Source: Pseudomonadota bacterium (GTDB taxonomy: Bacteria > Pseudomonadota > Gammaproteobacteria > Steroidobacterales > Steroidobacteraceae). From it: a stretch of DNA of 5,893 bases. The stretch is from NCBI GenBank assembly GCA_003242275.1, contig QGUX01000217.1, positions 1-5,893 on the forward strand. Reading direction: 5' to 3'. The position numbers and the translations under genes are program-made. The notes under the pieces were generated by a model. That model was not told the origin of the DNA. It made no database searches and was given only the letters and a program-made list of their open reading frames with translations. Shown here in pieces: positions 5,316 to 5,893 of the stretch. Position 1 is the first letter of the stretch; each line of letters begins with the position of its first letter.

Positions 5316-5893
5316 TCAGAACTTCACGTTCAGGCTCAGCCAGTAGCTGCGCGCCTTGTCCTTGTTGTTGTAGTGGTCGAGGTAGCTGACCTCGCCATCG
5401 CCGCGGTACAGGCCGTCCTCGTCCACGTCGATGAAGTACGTGTCGTAGGTGGTGAAGTCCCGGTCGAGCAGGTTGTTCACGCGCGCGTTCACGGTCAGCC
5501 AGTCCGAGGCTTGCCAGGACGCGCCGGCATGCACCACGGCGTAATTGCGGTAATGGCGGCGCTCGCCGGTGTCCGGGTCCACGTCGCGAAAACGTTTCGA
5601 GCGCGCCTCGGAACTGACGAACAGGTCCAGCCGGCCGGTCGCCTGCCAGTTCAGGGTGGCATTGGCCTGGTGCTTCGCCGTGTCGCCGAGCGGCTGGCCG
5701 GCCTGGGCGCCGCTCTTCTGCTCGCTGTCGGTGAGCGTGTAGTTGGCGCGCAGGGCGAGCGCCGGCGTGATGCGCCAGCGGCCGGCCACTTCCACGCCGC
5801 GGATCACCACCTTGTCGATGTTGGTGGCGCGCGTGCTGCTGCCGTAGCCCAGGTCGGCGTACTCGCCGGGACTGGCGCAGGGCAGGGTGGTGG
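5316..5893 (-). CDS. C-terminal part of a TonB-dependent receptor, CirA/FepA style (partial)
   Basis: The frame is open from the right edge to the TGA at 5316-5318, giving the last 191 residues; the signal peptide, TonB box and plug are outside the window. Alternating barrel strands are visible, such as GVEVAGRWRITPALALRANY, ATLNWQATGRLDLFVSSEAR and the late-barrel motif ARVNNLLDRDFTTYDTYF, and the protein ends YWLSLNVKF with the terminal phenylalanine needed for barrel insertion. The style is that of catecholate-siderophore or colicin receptors (COG4771), so an iron-siderophore role is plausible but not proven. The last external loop contains IDVDEDGLYRGDGE, an EF-hand-like acidic segment, and an earlier loop has DVDPDTGE. 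It is not a copy of the receptor at 555-2933: the C-terminal motifs differ. The GTG at 5808-5810 is internal, not the start. Confidence 0.9.
   Translation of the reverse strand, partial: TTLPCASPGEYADLGYGSSTRATNIDKVVIRGVEVAGRWRITPALALRANYTLTDSEQKSGAQAGQPLGDTAKHQANATLNWQATGRLDLFVSSEARSKRFRDVDPDTGERRHYRNYAVVHAGASWQASDWLTVNARVNNLLDRDFTTYDTYFIDVDEDGLYRGDGEVSYLDHYNNKDKARSYWLSLNVKF

Overview
This is a GC-rich window from a Gram-negative bacterium. Two TonB-dependent outer-membrane receptors, a tRNA-Ala with an encoded CCA and very high third-position GC point to a proteobacterium. My best guess is a gammaproteobacterium of the Xanthomonadales/Nevskiales type, inferred from protein style and codon use only. 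There is no sign of phage, insertion sequence, CRISPR array or plasmid origin.

Layout from left to right: (1) positions 1-422, plus strand, the 3' end of a hypothetical protein that resembles the DUF8021/NTF2-like family; (2) 424-512, a G-rich trailer and a perfect 14-bp hairpin with a GCAA loop, placed to end transcription from both sides; (3) 555-2933, minus strand, a complete 792-residue TonB-dependent receptor with an unusually acidic external loop that contains an EF-hand-like DxDxDG segment between two cysteines; (4) 2934-3085, a divergent control region with three TTCCCG/CGGGAA half-sites and a likely promoter for a leaderless transcript; (5) 3086-4629, plus strand, a HisKA_3 (HPK7) histidine kinase overlapping by 4 nt a NarL/UhpA-type response regulator; (6) 4692-5057, plus strand, a small DUF1428 (YbaA-like) protein; (7) 5123-5198, minus strand, tRNA-Ala(CGC) with its own -10 box and a strong terminator; (8) 5316-5893, minus strand, the C-terminal 191 residues of a second TonB-dependent receptor of the CirA/FepA style, which also has DxDEDG in its last loop.

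How the parts may work together: the kinase-regulator pair is divergent from the first receptor, and the region between them holds a compact cluster of inverted half-sites. The simplest reading is that the two-component system controls the receptor, itself, or both. The acidic, cysteine-bracketed loops suggest that the receptor meets a cation or a cationic metal complex at the cell surface. This is inference; the substrate cannot be read from the sequence. DUF1428 sits just downstream of the regulator and may be co-transcribed or have its own weak promoter.
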